Notes under the pieces: model-generated
Databases searched by the model: none
What the model saw: only the letters and a program-made list of their open reading frames with translations
Told to the model about the DNA's origin: nothing
Translations under genes and position numbers: made by a program
From: Pseudomonas viridiflava
GTDB taxonomy: Bacteria; Pseudomonadota; Gammaproteobacteria; Pseudomonadales; Pseudomonadaceae
NCBI RefSeq assembly: GCF_900580865.1
Contig: NZ_UTBZ01000228.1
Location: 1-64,000 of the forward strand
Length of the DNA: 64,000 nt
Reading direction: 5' to 3'
Part shown: positions 50,643 to 59,198 of the stretch, one piece after another
Layout: the number at the start of each line of letters is the position of its first letter
Numbering within the stretch: position 1 is the stretch's first letter

Positions 50643-51575
50643 TCAATATCCGCGGTTGAAATCCACTTCCCCGCGCAACGCCTCACCCGCCTGATACGCC
50701 TTCAGGTTCTCGACAAACAACTGCACCATCAACGCCGGTGAAGTCGGTGCCGAGCTGTGCCCGGTCAGCAGCAAGCCCCACGCCGTCCAGAACGGATGCC
50801 GTTGCGGCAGTGGCTCCTGACGGCAAACGTCGATCACCGCCCCCGCCAGATGGCCTTCCTTCAACGCTTCCACCAGATCGGCATCGACCACCGCGACCCC
50901 GCGCCCGGCGTTGATAAACAAACCGGTCGGTTTGAATTGCTTGAACAGCGCCGCATCGTAGATATCGTGGGTATGTTCGGTGTTCGGCAGCAGATTGACC
51001 ACGTAATCCACTTCGCCCACCAGCCGTGGCAGATCGGCCATCGAGCCGACTTCGACAAACGGCGTCTGCTCGCGGGCAGTGCTGGCGATACCGTACAACT
51101 CGATGCCGAATGGCAGCAGGAACTGCGCCACGCTCTGGCCGATGTCACCCGTGCCGACGATCAGCACTTTGCGTCCGACCAGGCTCTGGCCGCTGCGGTT
51201 GTCCCACTTGCGCTCGACCTGGCTGACCAGGCGCGCCAGCACTTCGCGCTCATGGCCGAGGATATAGGTCAGCACGTACTCGGCCATCACCTGACCGAAA
51301 ATCCCCACCGCACGGGTCAAACGATAATCACGGCGCAAACCGTCCGCGAGCAACGGCGTGATGCCGGCCCAGGTTGATTGCAGCCATTGTGGCTGATGCC
51401 CTTGGCGCAACAGGGTCGCCAGTAGATCCGGTTGCCCAAGCCACACCGGGCAATCGGCCGCCTGCCGGGCCAGCTCGGCGGAGTCGCCGCTGGTCAGTAC
51501 TTCAAGCTCGGGCGCTGCCTGACGCAGCAGCCGGGCGTATATCGCGTGGTCGTGTTCAGCAATCAGAACGCGCAT
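50643..51575 (-). CDS. D-2-hydroxyacid dehydrogenase (310 aa)
   Basis: The NAD(P)-binding motif is LIVGTGDIGQSVAQFLLPFG. The catalytic Arg is in NAGRGVAVVDADLV, the Glu in DVCRQEPLPQRHPF and the His in LLTGHSSAPT. The sequence is of the glyoxylate/hydroxypyruvate reductase (GhrA-like) branch. The frame opens at 51626, but homology starts at ATG 51575. It lies 104 bases downstream of ycgL on the same strand. The physiological substrate is not determined. Confidence 0.9.
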   Translation of the reverse strand: MRVLIAEHDHAIYARLLRQAAPELEVLTSGDSAELARQAADCPVWLGQPDLLATLLRQGHQPQWLQSTWAGITPLLADGLRRDYRLTRAVGIFGQVMAEYVLTYILGHEREVLARLVSQVERKWDNRSGQSLVGRKVLIVGTGDIGQSVAQFLLPFGIELYGIASTAREQTPFVEVGSMADLPRLVGEVDYVVNLLPNTEHTHDIYDAALFKQFKPTGLFINAGRGVAVVDADLVEALKEGHLAGAVIDVCRQEPLPQRHPFWTAWGLLLTGHSSAPTSPALMVQLFVENLKAYQAGEALRGEVDFNRGY

Positions 51576-51679
51576 CTTCAAACCTTTCGCAAACCGTGCA
51601 GACGGCCGCCGGATTCGGGCGGCCATCGCGGTGAAAACAGTTCCAGGGTAAACCGAGACTCAGAACAGAGCCTCGCAGA

Positions 51680-51973
51680 TCAGACCGGATCGTTGCGTCG
51701 CAGCAACTCTTCCGGCAAGTGCTCGATGTACTCGTCCTCGGCCGGCGGCATTTGCAGGTGGTAGCCCTGCTTGTCGAGGTTTTCCAGGACCACGACGATG
51801 TCTTCGCTGGCCAGTTTGCGCTCGGGCGACAGCACCAGATCGAAGGAATGTTTCGGCTTGCCGAACGCCAGCATCAGCGCTTCCGGCACACGCTCCAGCG
51901 CGTCACTCTTGAGCACGTAAAGGTACATGCCGCTGCGCTTGGAGCTTTGGTAGATGGAACAAATACGTTTCAA
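51680..51973 (-). CDS. ycgL: YcgL-domain protein (97 aa)
   Basis: The short domain MKRICSIYQSSKRSGMYLYV, then SFDLVLSPERKLASEDIVVV and NLDKQGYHLQMPP is the YcgL family. Its start overlaps the rnd stop by four bases (ATGA), so the two are translationally coupled. The family is found next to RNase D in many gamma-proteobacteria. Function is unknown. Confidence 0.93.
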   Translation of the reverse strand: MKRICSIYQSSKRSGMYLYVLKSDALERVPEALMLAFGKPKHSFDLVLSPERKLASEDIVVVLENLDKQGYHLQMPPAEDEYIEHLPEELLRRNDPV

Positions 51974-53103
51974 GGCTGTTCTCCGGCGGTGGCCAGGCTG
52001 TCGAGCAGCTTCTGGCCCATGAGTTCGCGGCGCCAGCCACGCAGCGACTCAGGCAATTGGTAAGGACCCTCGGGGTAGCCGCTTTTGACCAGGGCTTCGA
52101 GGGTTTTCTTGCGCAGCATCAGTTCCGGGGCGATACCCAGACGCTCGGCCTCAGCCTGGCCCAATGCGCGCAGTTGTTTGATCAACGCAGCGGCTTCGAT
52201 CGGCAATGGCTCCGCTACGGCCGGCGGCCATTGATCAGGCCCCACACTGCCAGAGCGCTTGATCAGATCAAGCAGAAATTGGCCGTCCTGACGCACGGTA
52301 CGCGGGTGCATGTCTTCGATCTTGCCCAGCGCCGCGAGGTTGTCCGGCTGCGTGCGGGCCAACGGCCACAGCGAATGCTCACGGACGATGCGGTTGCGCG
52401 GCAGATCGCGGGCGCGGGCCTCTTTTTCACGCCAGGCGCACAACTCACGCAGAACGGCCAGTTGCGCACGCGATAGTTTCCACGCCAGTTTGGCGTCGCG
52501 GTAAACCTCGTACGGATCGGTTTCGCGGCGCAGGTTGGCGACCAGTTCGGCACCGTCCTCCAGCACCCAGGCAAATTTGTCGTCAGACAGTTTCGGCCGC
52601 AGTTGTACGAAAACTTCCGCCAGATGCACCGCATCTTCGGCGGCGTAGCTGATTTGCGTGTCGGACAACGGGCGCTGCAACCAGTCGGAACGGGTCTCGC
52701 CCTTCGGCAGTTCAATGCCGAGCACTTCCTGCACCAGCCGCGAATAGCCCATCGAGAAACCGAGGTTCAGGTAAGCGGCGGCCAGTTGCGTGTCGAACAT
52801 CGGCGCCGGCAGGCTACCGGTGAGGCGCAACAGCACTTCGAGGTCTTCGCTGCAGGCGTGCAGGACTTTGAGTACCGCCGGGTTTTCCAGCAACGCGGCC
52901 AGCGGTTGCCAGGCGTTGATGGTCAGCGGATCGATCAGGTAGGCGCGTTTGCCGTCGCCCACCTGCAGCAGGCCGGCAATCGGGTAGAAGGTGTCGACCC
53001 GCATGAATTCGGTGTCGAGGGCAACGAACGGCAGTTGCTGCCACTCGGCGCAAAACTGCGCGAGGCTTTCGTTGTCGCGAATCCAGTGAATATCGATGGC
53101 CAC
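51970..53103 (-). CDS. rnd: Ribonuclease D (377 aa)
   Basis: The DEDDy exonuclease motifs are present: Asp30 and Glu32 in FVALDTEFMRV, Asp in ACSEDLEVL, and Tyr and Asp in ISYAAEDAVHL. An HRDC domain follows (SRAQLAVLRELCAWREKEAR). It trims the 3' ends of tRNA and other stable RNAs. The start is GTG 53103, with GGGAG upstream; the frame is open farther but without homology. Length fits Pseudomonas RNase D. Its product is co-translated with YcgL. Confidence 0.95.
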   Translation of the reverse strand: MAIDIHWIRDNESLAQFCAEWQQLPFVALDTEFMRVDTFYPIAGLLQVGDGKRAYLIDPLTINAWQPLAALLENPAVLKVLHACSEDLEVLLRLTGSLPAPMFDTQLAAAYLNLGFSMGYSRLVQEVLGIELPKGETRSDWLQRPLSDTQISYAAEDAVHLAEVFVQLRPKLSDDKFAWVLEDGAELVANLRRETDPYEVYRDAKLAWKLSRAQLAVLRELCAWREKEARARDLPRNRIVREHSLWPLARTQPDNLAALGKIEDMHPRTVRQDGQFLLDLIKRSGSVGPDQWPPAVAEPLPIEAAALIKQLRALGQAEAERLGIAPELMLRKKTLEALVKSGYPEGPYQLPESLRGWRRELMGQKLLDSLATAGEQP

Positions 53104-53257
53104 ACGGCTCTCCCTTGAAGAATGGCGCGCAGTATATATCGCCACTGGCGATTTACGCGCCTGCGAAGGGCAAGAGCTGTAACGAAATGTCCTGCCAAAG
53201 AGCAAGAATAGTCTTACAGAGGGAGTCGAAAGGCTTGTTATGTGTAGGGGACGGGGT

Positions 53258-54907
53258 TCAGTCTTTGGCCAAAATGCCGTCGATCACCGCGCCACGGCAA
53301 CCGGCAAACAGGTCCAGATCCGGCTGATAGACCGAACTCTTCACTTCCAGCAAGCCAAGCATCGAGTGGAACAGATTGTCCTGGCTCAGGGGTTTGTCAC
53401 GACTCATTTGCAGGCAATGGGTATCGACCGCATAGGCCTTCTGATAGCTGTCGCTGAACCACGCCAGCATCGCTACATGCTTTTGTTGTTCCGGCGCCAG
53501 CATGTAAGGCGTGCCATGCAGGAACAAGTTGTACTCACCCAGCGATTCGCCGTGATCCGACAGATACAACATGGCGGTATCGACTTTGTCCTGATTGCTG
53601 CGCAATACATCGATCAGGCTCGACAGCACATGGTCGGTATACACCAATGTATTGTCGTAACCGTTGACGATACTTTCACGGCTGCAATTGTTCAGCGCGT
53701 TACTTTCGCAAACCGGGGTGAAGTGCTCGTATTCCTTTGGATAGCGTTTGAAGTATTCCGGGCCGTGACTGCCCATCTGGTGCAGGACCAGCACCGTGTC
53801 TTTGTCCAGATGATCGATAAAGCTTTGCAAACCTTGCAGGAGAATTTCGTCACGGCATTCGCTGTTGGCGCACAGCGCCGGATCTTTCAGATTGCTGACA
53901 TCCTGCAAGGTAACCCGATCACAAGTGCCCTTGCAGCCAGACTGGTTGTCGCGCCAGATCACATCGATACCGGCACGCTTGAGCACATCGAGCAGGCCTT
54001 CTTCATTCTTCGCCTTGCTCGCGTCGTAATCCTTGCGGCCCATGTTGGAGAACATGCACGGCACAGAAACGGCGGTTTCAGTGCCGCACGAGTGCACGTC
54101 GGTAAAGGCGATCAATCCTGCTTCCTTGTCCAGTTTCGGCGTCGTGTCGCGGTCATAACCGAGGATGCCGAAGTTCTCCGCCCGGGCGCTTTCGCCCACG
54201 ACTAACACGGTCAGGGATTTACGCGGCTGAAGCTTCACTTGCGGATCACGCTGCGCATCCTCGCCGATCTTGATGAATGGCTGCTGCGCCGAGACCACTT
54301 GCTCACGCAGGTAACCGGCCGATGCGCCAATGTAGTTGCTGGGCACCAGCATCAGGCGAATTTCGTGATGGTTGCGAAACAGTGAGGAAAGGCCCTGATA
54401 ATTAGCCAGCGCCACGCCGCCGATTACCGCTGCCGAGGCGACACTGACAACAACTTTGCTGAGTAACTCACGATGCCAGCGACGAAAGTTGACGGGGACT
54501 TCCCATAACAACCAGGACGGTAAAACACCGAGCAACAGAATATAAGCAAACAACTTTAACGAAAGCAGATCGCGCACTTCCGTTGCATTGGTTTCAGCAA
54601 AGTTACGAAACATGCCAGCATCGATCATGACGCCATATTGACTCATGAAATAAGCCACACCGGCGCTGATCAGAAATATCAGGGTCAATAACGGTTTGAG
54701 CAACGGGCGGAAAGCCACAAGCGTCAGCACCAGGTTGAATGCCGCGAGAATCATTACCGCGAAAGCAACGCGCATGGCGATGCCCTTGCTATCGGCGGCG
54801 GTAATCTCGAACAGGTGCTGCCAGAGCACAACATTGCAGCCGATTAAAAGAAAGGCGCTGGCAATCAACGTCACCCATTCCGGGCGCACGGCTTTTAACT
54901 TCAACAT
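53258..54907 (-). CDS. eptA: Phosphoethanolamine-lipid A transferase (549 aa)
   Basis: Five membrane helices at the N-terminus precede a periplasmic alkaline-phosphatase-fold domain. The catalytic site is visible: VVGESARAENFGILGYDRDT with the metal-binding Glu, CGTETAVSVPC with the nucleophile Thr276, and LYLSDHGESLGE with the Asp/His ligands. Paired Cys (SGCKGTC, CANSEC, CESNALNNC) match the family's disulfides. It adds phosphoethanolamine to lipid A, which lowers sensitivity to cationic peptides. No pmrAB genes adjoin it. The start is placed at ATG 54907, the first Met with homology. Confidence 0.94.
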   Translation of the reverse strand: MLKLKAVRPEWVTLIASAFLLIGCNVVLWQHLFEITAADSKGIAMRVAFAVMILAAFNLVLTLVAFRPLLKPLLTLIFLISAGVAYFMSQYGVMIDAGMFRNFAETNATEVRDLLSLKLFAYILLLGVLPSWLLWEVPVNFRRWHRELLSKVVVSVASAAVIGGVALANYQGLSSLFRNHHEIRLMLVPSNYIGASAGYLREQVVSAQQPFIKIGEDAQRDPQVKLQPRKSLTVLVVGESARAENFGILGYDRDTTPKLDKEAGLIAFTDVHSCGTETAVSVPCMFSNMGRKDYDASKAKNEEGLLDVLKRAGIDVIWRDNQSGCKGTCDRVTLQDVSNLKDPALCANSECRDEILLQGLQSFIDHLDKDTVLVLHQMGSHGPEYFKRYPKEYEHFTPVCESNALNNCSRESIVNGYDNTLVYTDHVLSSLIDVLRSNQDKVDTAMLYLSDHGESLGEYNLFLHGTPYMLAPEQQKHVAMLAWFSDSYQKAYAVDTHCLQMSRDKPLSQDNLFHSMLGLLEVKSSVYQPDLDLFAGCRGAVIDGILAKD

Positions 54908-55127
54908 AGAAATTGGCAATTCCTGAAAAGAATAGCCTCGGGCGCTGACGAGAGTTTCATTTGTGAAAATTTCATCAACTAAGGCATGACAAACTTTAAG
55001 CAGACAACCATCAATTTTTTGTGAAAAAGACGCCAACGATTAGTTGGCTTCTGGCAATGCGCGAAAACTTGTGAAGTATTTGAGAATGGTTCAGGTTTTA
55101 TTCAGTAAAAACAGCACGGCTGTTCAT

Positions 55128-55216
55128 TGTGGGAGCGAGCCTGCTCGCGAAGAGGCCGGCACATTCAACATTTTTGGTGACAGACAAGCCGCTTTCGCGA
55201 GCAGGCTCGCTCCCAC
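55128..55216. repeat. Paired REP element, family A, 89 bp
   Basis: The arms TGTGGGAGCGAGCCTGCTCG and the complement; the last base of the right arm differs. It lies in the 415-base gap 54908-55322 between eptA and the rightward MFS gene. The left part of that gap is AT-rich and should hold the eptA promoter; I see no gene there. Confidence 0.92.
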
Positions 55217-55322
55217 CGAGGGTGGCGAGGTATCGACTTTTTAAATACTGCTGTGGATTTTCTGGTTTGCCCGGCACAAGCGGTTCCGCGCCTAATCGTC
55301 TGCCCCGCTCAAAGGTCTGATG

Positions 55323-56516
55323 ATGGAAAACCTCCGCGCCACCGCTCGCCCCGCTGTCTGGTTGATGTTCGCCATCATTCTCGTCGCGCTCAATTTGCGT
55401 CCATCGATGGCGGCGGTCGGCCCCTTGCTGTCGGCCATTCGCGGCGACATCCCGCTGAGCTTCAGTGTCGCTTCCCTGCTGACCATGCTGCCGGTGATGG
55501 CGATGGGGCTGGCGATGTTCTTCGGTCTCGGGATCAGTCAGCGGCTGGGTGAACAACGGACGGTGCTGCTGTCGTTGCTGATCATCGGCCTGGCGACGCT
55601 GTCGCGGCTGTTTATCGAATCGGCAGCCGAACTGATCGCCAGCGCCGTGCTGGCCGGCATCGGCATTGCACTGATTCAGGCATTGATGCCGGCGCTGATC
55701 AAATCGCGCTTCGCCGACAACGTCGCTGTGTGCATGGGCTTGTACGTCACGTCGATCATGGGCGGCGCAGCGATTGCTGCCTCGTTTGCACCGTTGGTGC
55801 TGGTGCAGACCGGGAGCTGGCGCAGCGGTTTGGCCATCTGGGCGATTCTGGCATTGCTCGCGTTTGTGCTCTGGTGGTCGCAGCGCGGCCAGCTCACCTC
55901 AACGGTGCCGGCGGCAGCGAGGAAAGACTGGTTTTTTGCCAATTCCCGCGCCTGGCTACTGGCCTTGTTCTTTGGTTTGGGGACGGCGTCCTACACCTGC
56001 GTTCTCGCCTGGCTCGCGCCGTACTACGTGGAAAAAGGCTGGAGCGAACAAAACGCCGGGCTGCTGTTAGGTTTTCTGACAGCCATGGAGGTGATTTCCG
56101 GTCTGGTGGTTCCCGCTATCGCCAATCGCAGCCGGGATCGCCGCATGATTCTGATGGCGTTACTGACGCTGATCATCGCCGGATTTTGCGGCCTGATCCT
56201 CAGCCCGCAACAGTTCAGCTTGCTGTGGCCCTGCCTGTTGGGGTTGGGCATTGGCGGTTTGTTTCCGATGAGCCTGATCGTCTCGCTCGATCACCTCGAC
56301 AACCCGCAACGCGCCGGAGGGCTGACCGCCTTCGTGCAGGGCATCGGCTACCTGATCGCCGGCCTCTCGCCGTTATTGGCCGGAGTAATCCGCGACCGAC
56401 TCGGCAGCTTCGAATGGGCCTGGTGGTCGCTGACGGCTGTGATGGCGGTGATGTTGCTGATGGTGTGGCGCTTCAATCCTCGAGATTACGCTCGACACTT
56501 TCCCGCATTGAGCTAG
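55323..56516 (+). CDS. CynX/NimT-type MFS transporter (397 aa)
   Basis: Twelve predicted membrane helices. The N-terminus LRPSMAAVGPLLSAIRGDIP is the hallmark of the CynX/NimT branch of the MFS, whose members carry cyanate, nitroimidazole-like compounds or amino acids. The second half contains GLGIGGLFPMSLIVSLDHLD. The substrate is unknown. Two ATGs are adjacent; the second (55323) is better spaced from AAAGG. It stands alone between a REP and a LysR gene. Confidence 0.9.
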   Translation: MENLRATARPAVWLMFAIILVALNLRPSMAAVGPLLSAIRGDIPLSFSVASLLTMLPVMAMGLAMFFGLGISQRLGEQRTVLLSLLIIGLATLSRLFIESAAELIASAVLAGIGIALIQALMPALIKSRFADNVAVCMGLYVTSIMGGAAIAASFAPLVLVQTGSWRSGLAIWAILALLAFVLWWSQRGQLTSTVPAAARKDWFFANSRAWLLALFFGLGTASYTCVLAWLAPYYVEKGWSEQNAGLLLGFLTAMEVISGLVVPAIANRSRDRRMILMALLTLIIAGFCGLILSPQQFSLLWPCLLGLGIGGLFPMSLIVSLDHLDNPQRAGGLTAFVQGIGYLIAGLSPLLAGVIRDRLGSFEWAWWSLTAVMAVMLLMVWRFNPRDYARHFPALS

Positions 56517-56692
56517 AGGCCTCTGGCCATCTTTGTGCGGTTTGATTGTTAACGTCGTGTTACTAAAACTTTCTGTCCCACAACTGACCGTGAAATGTCC
56601 TACAGGGGTTTCTCCTGGCACCATCGTTCCGCTACGATCGTTCGCACACGTTTGCGCGGATTCAGCGCAAGAAGCACAGCGAGACAGTACGG

Positions 56693-57628
56693 ATGCTGAA
56701 CAGTAACTTGCTTCGAAAGCTCGACATGCAGGATCTCATGGTGTTTATCGCCGTTTATGAGCAGAGCAGCGTCACCGATGTGTCAGAAACCCTGTTCGTC
56801 AGCCAGTCCACCGTCAGTTACTGTTTGAAAAAACTGCGAACCAGTTTCGAAGACGAACTGTTCATCAACACCCGCACCGGCATGCGTCCGACCTACAAGG
56901 CCAGCACCATGTACGGCCATGTGCAGAAAATCCTCGAAAGCATCAACCTGTGCCACGCCGGCGCTCCTACGTTCGACCCGACCCAGCAAGCCGTCACCTT
57001 CAACATCTGCGCCCCGGAATACTTCGAGCAACTGATTCTGCCGCGCCTGCTCAAGCGTTTCGATTTCGATGATTTGCCGGTGATGGTCAACATGCACAAG
57101 TTCGAGACCGACGTGCCGGCGGATGAACTGCGCGACGGCAGCCTCGATCTGGTGATCAGCTTCGGCCCCAACTTCCACCGCCATCACACCGACCTGAAAT
57201 CGCGGATGCTGCTGGAGGATGATCTGGTCTGCGTCTTCGACAAACGTGCCACGCCATTGGAACCGCGCTTGAGTCTGCAGGCCTTTACCGAACGCCGGCA
57301 TGTGTTCCCGACACCGTGGACATCGACCACCAACATGGTTGATGGCTGGCTGGCGCGACAGGCGCAGAAGCGCCAGATCGTCGCGCGCTCGAACAGCTAC
57401 AGCGCGGCATTGAAAATGATCACCGGGACCGACTTCATCCTCACCCTGCCCCGCCGTATCCAGCGCTTGCTGACCAACGAAGCGGTGTTCAATCACTGTG
57501 AGGCGCCAAACGGCTTGCCGGGCTTTACCCTCGACATGCAGTGGAGCCAGAGCGTTGATCAGGACAGCGCCAACCTGTGGTTGCGCGAGCAGGTGGTCAA
57601 GGTGTGCAGCGAACTCGAAGCGGCCTGA
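56693..57628 (+). CDS. LysR-family transcriptional regulator (311 aa)
   Basis: The winged helix-turn-helix contains VFIAVYEQSSVTDVSETLFV and SQSTVSYCLKKLRTSFEDEL. The effector domain ends with FILTLPRRIQRLL, a pattern seen in LeuO/NodD-like regulators. The 176-base gap after the MFS gene probably holds its promoter. It reads toward the isomerase gene, with which it is convergent, so its target is not obvious. Confidence 0.9.
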   Translation: MLNSNLLRKLDMQDLMVFIAVYEQSSVTDVSETLFVSQSTVSYCLKKLRTSFEDELFINTRTGMRPTYKASTMYGHVQKILESINLCHAGAPTFDPTQQAVTFNICAPEYFEQLILPRLLKRFDFDDLPVMVNMHKFETDVPADELRDGSLDLVISFGPNFHRHHTDLKSRMLLEDDLVCVFDKRATPLEPRLSLQAFTERRHVFPTPWTSTTNMVDGWLARQAQKRQIVARSNSYSAALKMITGTDFILTLPRRIQRLLTNEAVFNHCEAPNGLPGFTLDMQWSQSVDQDSANLWLREQVVKVCSELEAA

Positions 57629-57631
57629 GTC

Positions 57632-57997
57632 CTACACATCAATCGCGGTTTTACTGTAGGACTCGCGATCCATGTCGACCAGCTCAACACACAGCTGCAC
57701 TTCGACGCCGGTCGGCCATTCGCACAGGTCCTGCAACACCGCCAACAGGCTTTCTGACAACTGCTTCTTGATCTGCGGCGAACGCCCGCTAAGCAGCGCC
57801 AGCTTCACATAGACGAAGGCGCGCTCGGCCATGGCGGTGCCGACCTTGAAGGTCTCGACTTTCACCGCACGACTTTTGATGTCGAATTCCGCCGCGAACT
57901 GACCAGACCCCACCAGTGTGTTGTTGAGGCGGATCAACGCGACGTCGGCATTCAACTGCGGCAGGTTGGCGGTGTATTCCATGTGCAGGTGTGGCAT
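57632..57997 (-). CDS. 5-carboxymethyl-2-hydroxymuconate isomerase-like protein (121 aa)
   Basis: MPHLHMEYTANL at the start gives the N-terminal Pro2 that becomes the catalytic Pro1 after Met removal, as in tautomerase-superfamily CHMI. GVEVQLCVELVDMDRESYSK near the C-terminus is the family motif. CHMI acts in homoprotocatechuate degradation, but none of the other hpa genes is here, so its substrate may differ. The frame begins at 58072; ATG 57997 is the start with homology. It is convergent with the LysR gene, three bases apart. Confidence 0.85.
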   Translation of the reverse strand: MPHLHMEYTANLPQLNADVALIRLNNTLVGSGQFAAEFDIKSRAVKVETFKVGTAMAERAFVYVKLALLSGRSPQIKKQLSESLLAVLQDLCEWPTGVEVQLCVELVDMDRESYSKTAIDV

Positions 57998-58079
57998 TGC
58001 AGATCCCCGGTAGGTTGGCAGAAAGGTCGTACATATAGCACAGCTCTGTCCGACCCTCCCGGGGACTTTCACATATCAA

Positions 58080-58168
58080 TGTGGGAGCGAGCTTGCTCGC
58101 GAATGCGATCGCTCAGCAACACTTAAGGTGCCTGATACACCGCTTTCGCGAGCAAGCTCGCTCCCACA
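58080..58168. repeat. Paired REP element, family A, 89 bp
   Basis: The arms TGTGGGAGCGAGCTTGCTCG and the complement. It lies between the start of the CHMI-like gene and the stop of the next LysR gene. Confidence 0.92.
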
Positions 58169-58184
58169 AAGTGTGTGTTGTGAC

Positions 58185-59105
58185 TCAGGACGGGGTCAGT
58201 GGCCGCTCGCTCATGAATTGCTCCAGCCGCGAACGCAACCAGCGCTCAGCCGGATCGCTGTCCACATGACTGAGCCAGACCATCGACAAATCCAGCGTCG
58301 GTGTCTTGAACGGGAACGGCTCCTTGAACAGTAATCCGGAAGTGGCCATGGCCGCGGCGGTGTAATCCGGCAGGCTGGCAATCAGATCAGTGCCGGCCAG
58401 CAGCGCCGGCAACGCGCTGTATTGCGGCACCGACAGCACCACCTGGCGAGTACGACCGAGTTCGGCCAGCCACTCATCGGCGAAACCACTGACGTTGGCC
58501 GTGTGCGAAACCAGCACATGCGGACGTGCGCAATATTCATCCAGCGTCAGCGGCGTAGCGCTGGCATCGGCGCGCAGAATGCTCGGCTGGATATGCCGCA
58601 GCAGTTTGCGCTTGGCATTGGCCGGCAGACCTCGGGTCTGGCTGATGCCGACCGTGATGTCGCCCGCCGCGAGCAGATCGGGAATCCGCCAGTAATCGAC
58701 GTGTTGCACCACAAACACCACATTCGGCGCTTCCTGGCGCAACGCGCGCAGCAGCGGCGGCAGCAAACCGAACTCGACGTCATCGGAAAGGCCGATGCGA
58801 AAAGTCATGGTGCTCACGGCCGGGTCGAAATCGCGGGTCAGGCTCAGCGCGACCGACAGCGAATCCAGCGCCGGCTTGAGATGGCGAAAAATATCTTCGG
58901 CACGGGCTGTCGGTTCCATGCGATGACCGACGCGGATGAACAGCGGATCGTTGAGCATCGTGCGCAAACGATTGAGCGCCGAGCTGATGGTCGGCTGGCC
59001 GAGAAACAGTTTCTCGGCCGCGCGGGTCACATTGCGTTCGAGCATCAAGGTCTCGAACACCACCATCAGGTTGATGTCGGCCTTGCGAAGTTCATTGCGG
59101 TTCAT
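58185..59105 (-). CDS. LysR-family transcriptional regulator (306 aa)
   Basis: The N-terminus MNRNELRKADINLMVVFETL is that of the LeuO/NodD-like branch, with the helix-turn-helix NVTRAAEKLFLGQPTISSAL. The effector domain follows, with LLAGTDLIASLPDYTAAAM near the end. A frame extension to 59159 lacks homology; AGGGG lies before ATG 59105. It stands 93 bases downstream of the glycan cassette on the same strand. Its target is unknown. Confidence 0.9.
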   Translation of the reverse strand: MNRNELRKADINLMVVFETLMLERNVTRAAEKLFLGQPTISSALNRLRTMLNDPLFIRVGHRMEPTARAEDIFRHLKPALDSLSVALSLTRDFDPAVSTMTFRIGLSDDVEFGLLPPLLRALRQEAPNVVFVVQHVDYWRIPDLLAAGDITVGISQTRGLPANAKRKLLRHIQPSILRADASATPLTLDEYCARPHVLVSHTANVSGFADEWLAELGRTRQVVLSVPQYSALPALLAGTDLIASLPDYTAAAMATSGLLFKEPFPFKTPTLDLSMVWLSHVDSDPAERWLRSRLEQFMSERPLTPS

Positions 59106-59198
59106 CCATTGCCCCCTGCCCCCCCGGAATACCCGCAGTGTAGAAAGGCCCATGGACAACGTCTATGGGCCTTTGCACAGACAAAAAACAATGTCGGT

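Noticed and set aside
5166..58168. Many similar short palindromes that could suggest a CRISPR array
   Set aside because: They are scattered singly between genes over 50 kb, are inverted pairs, and have no regular array of unique spacers or cas genes.
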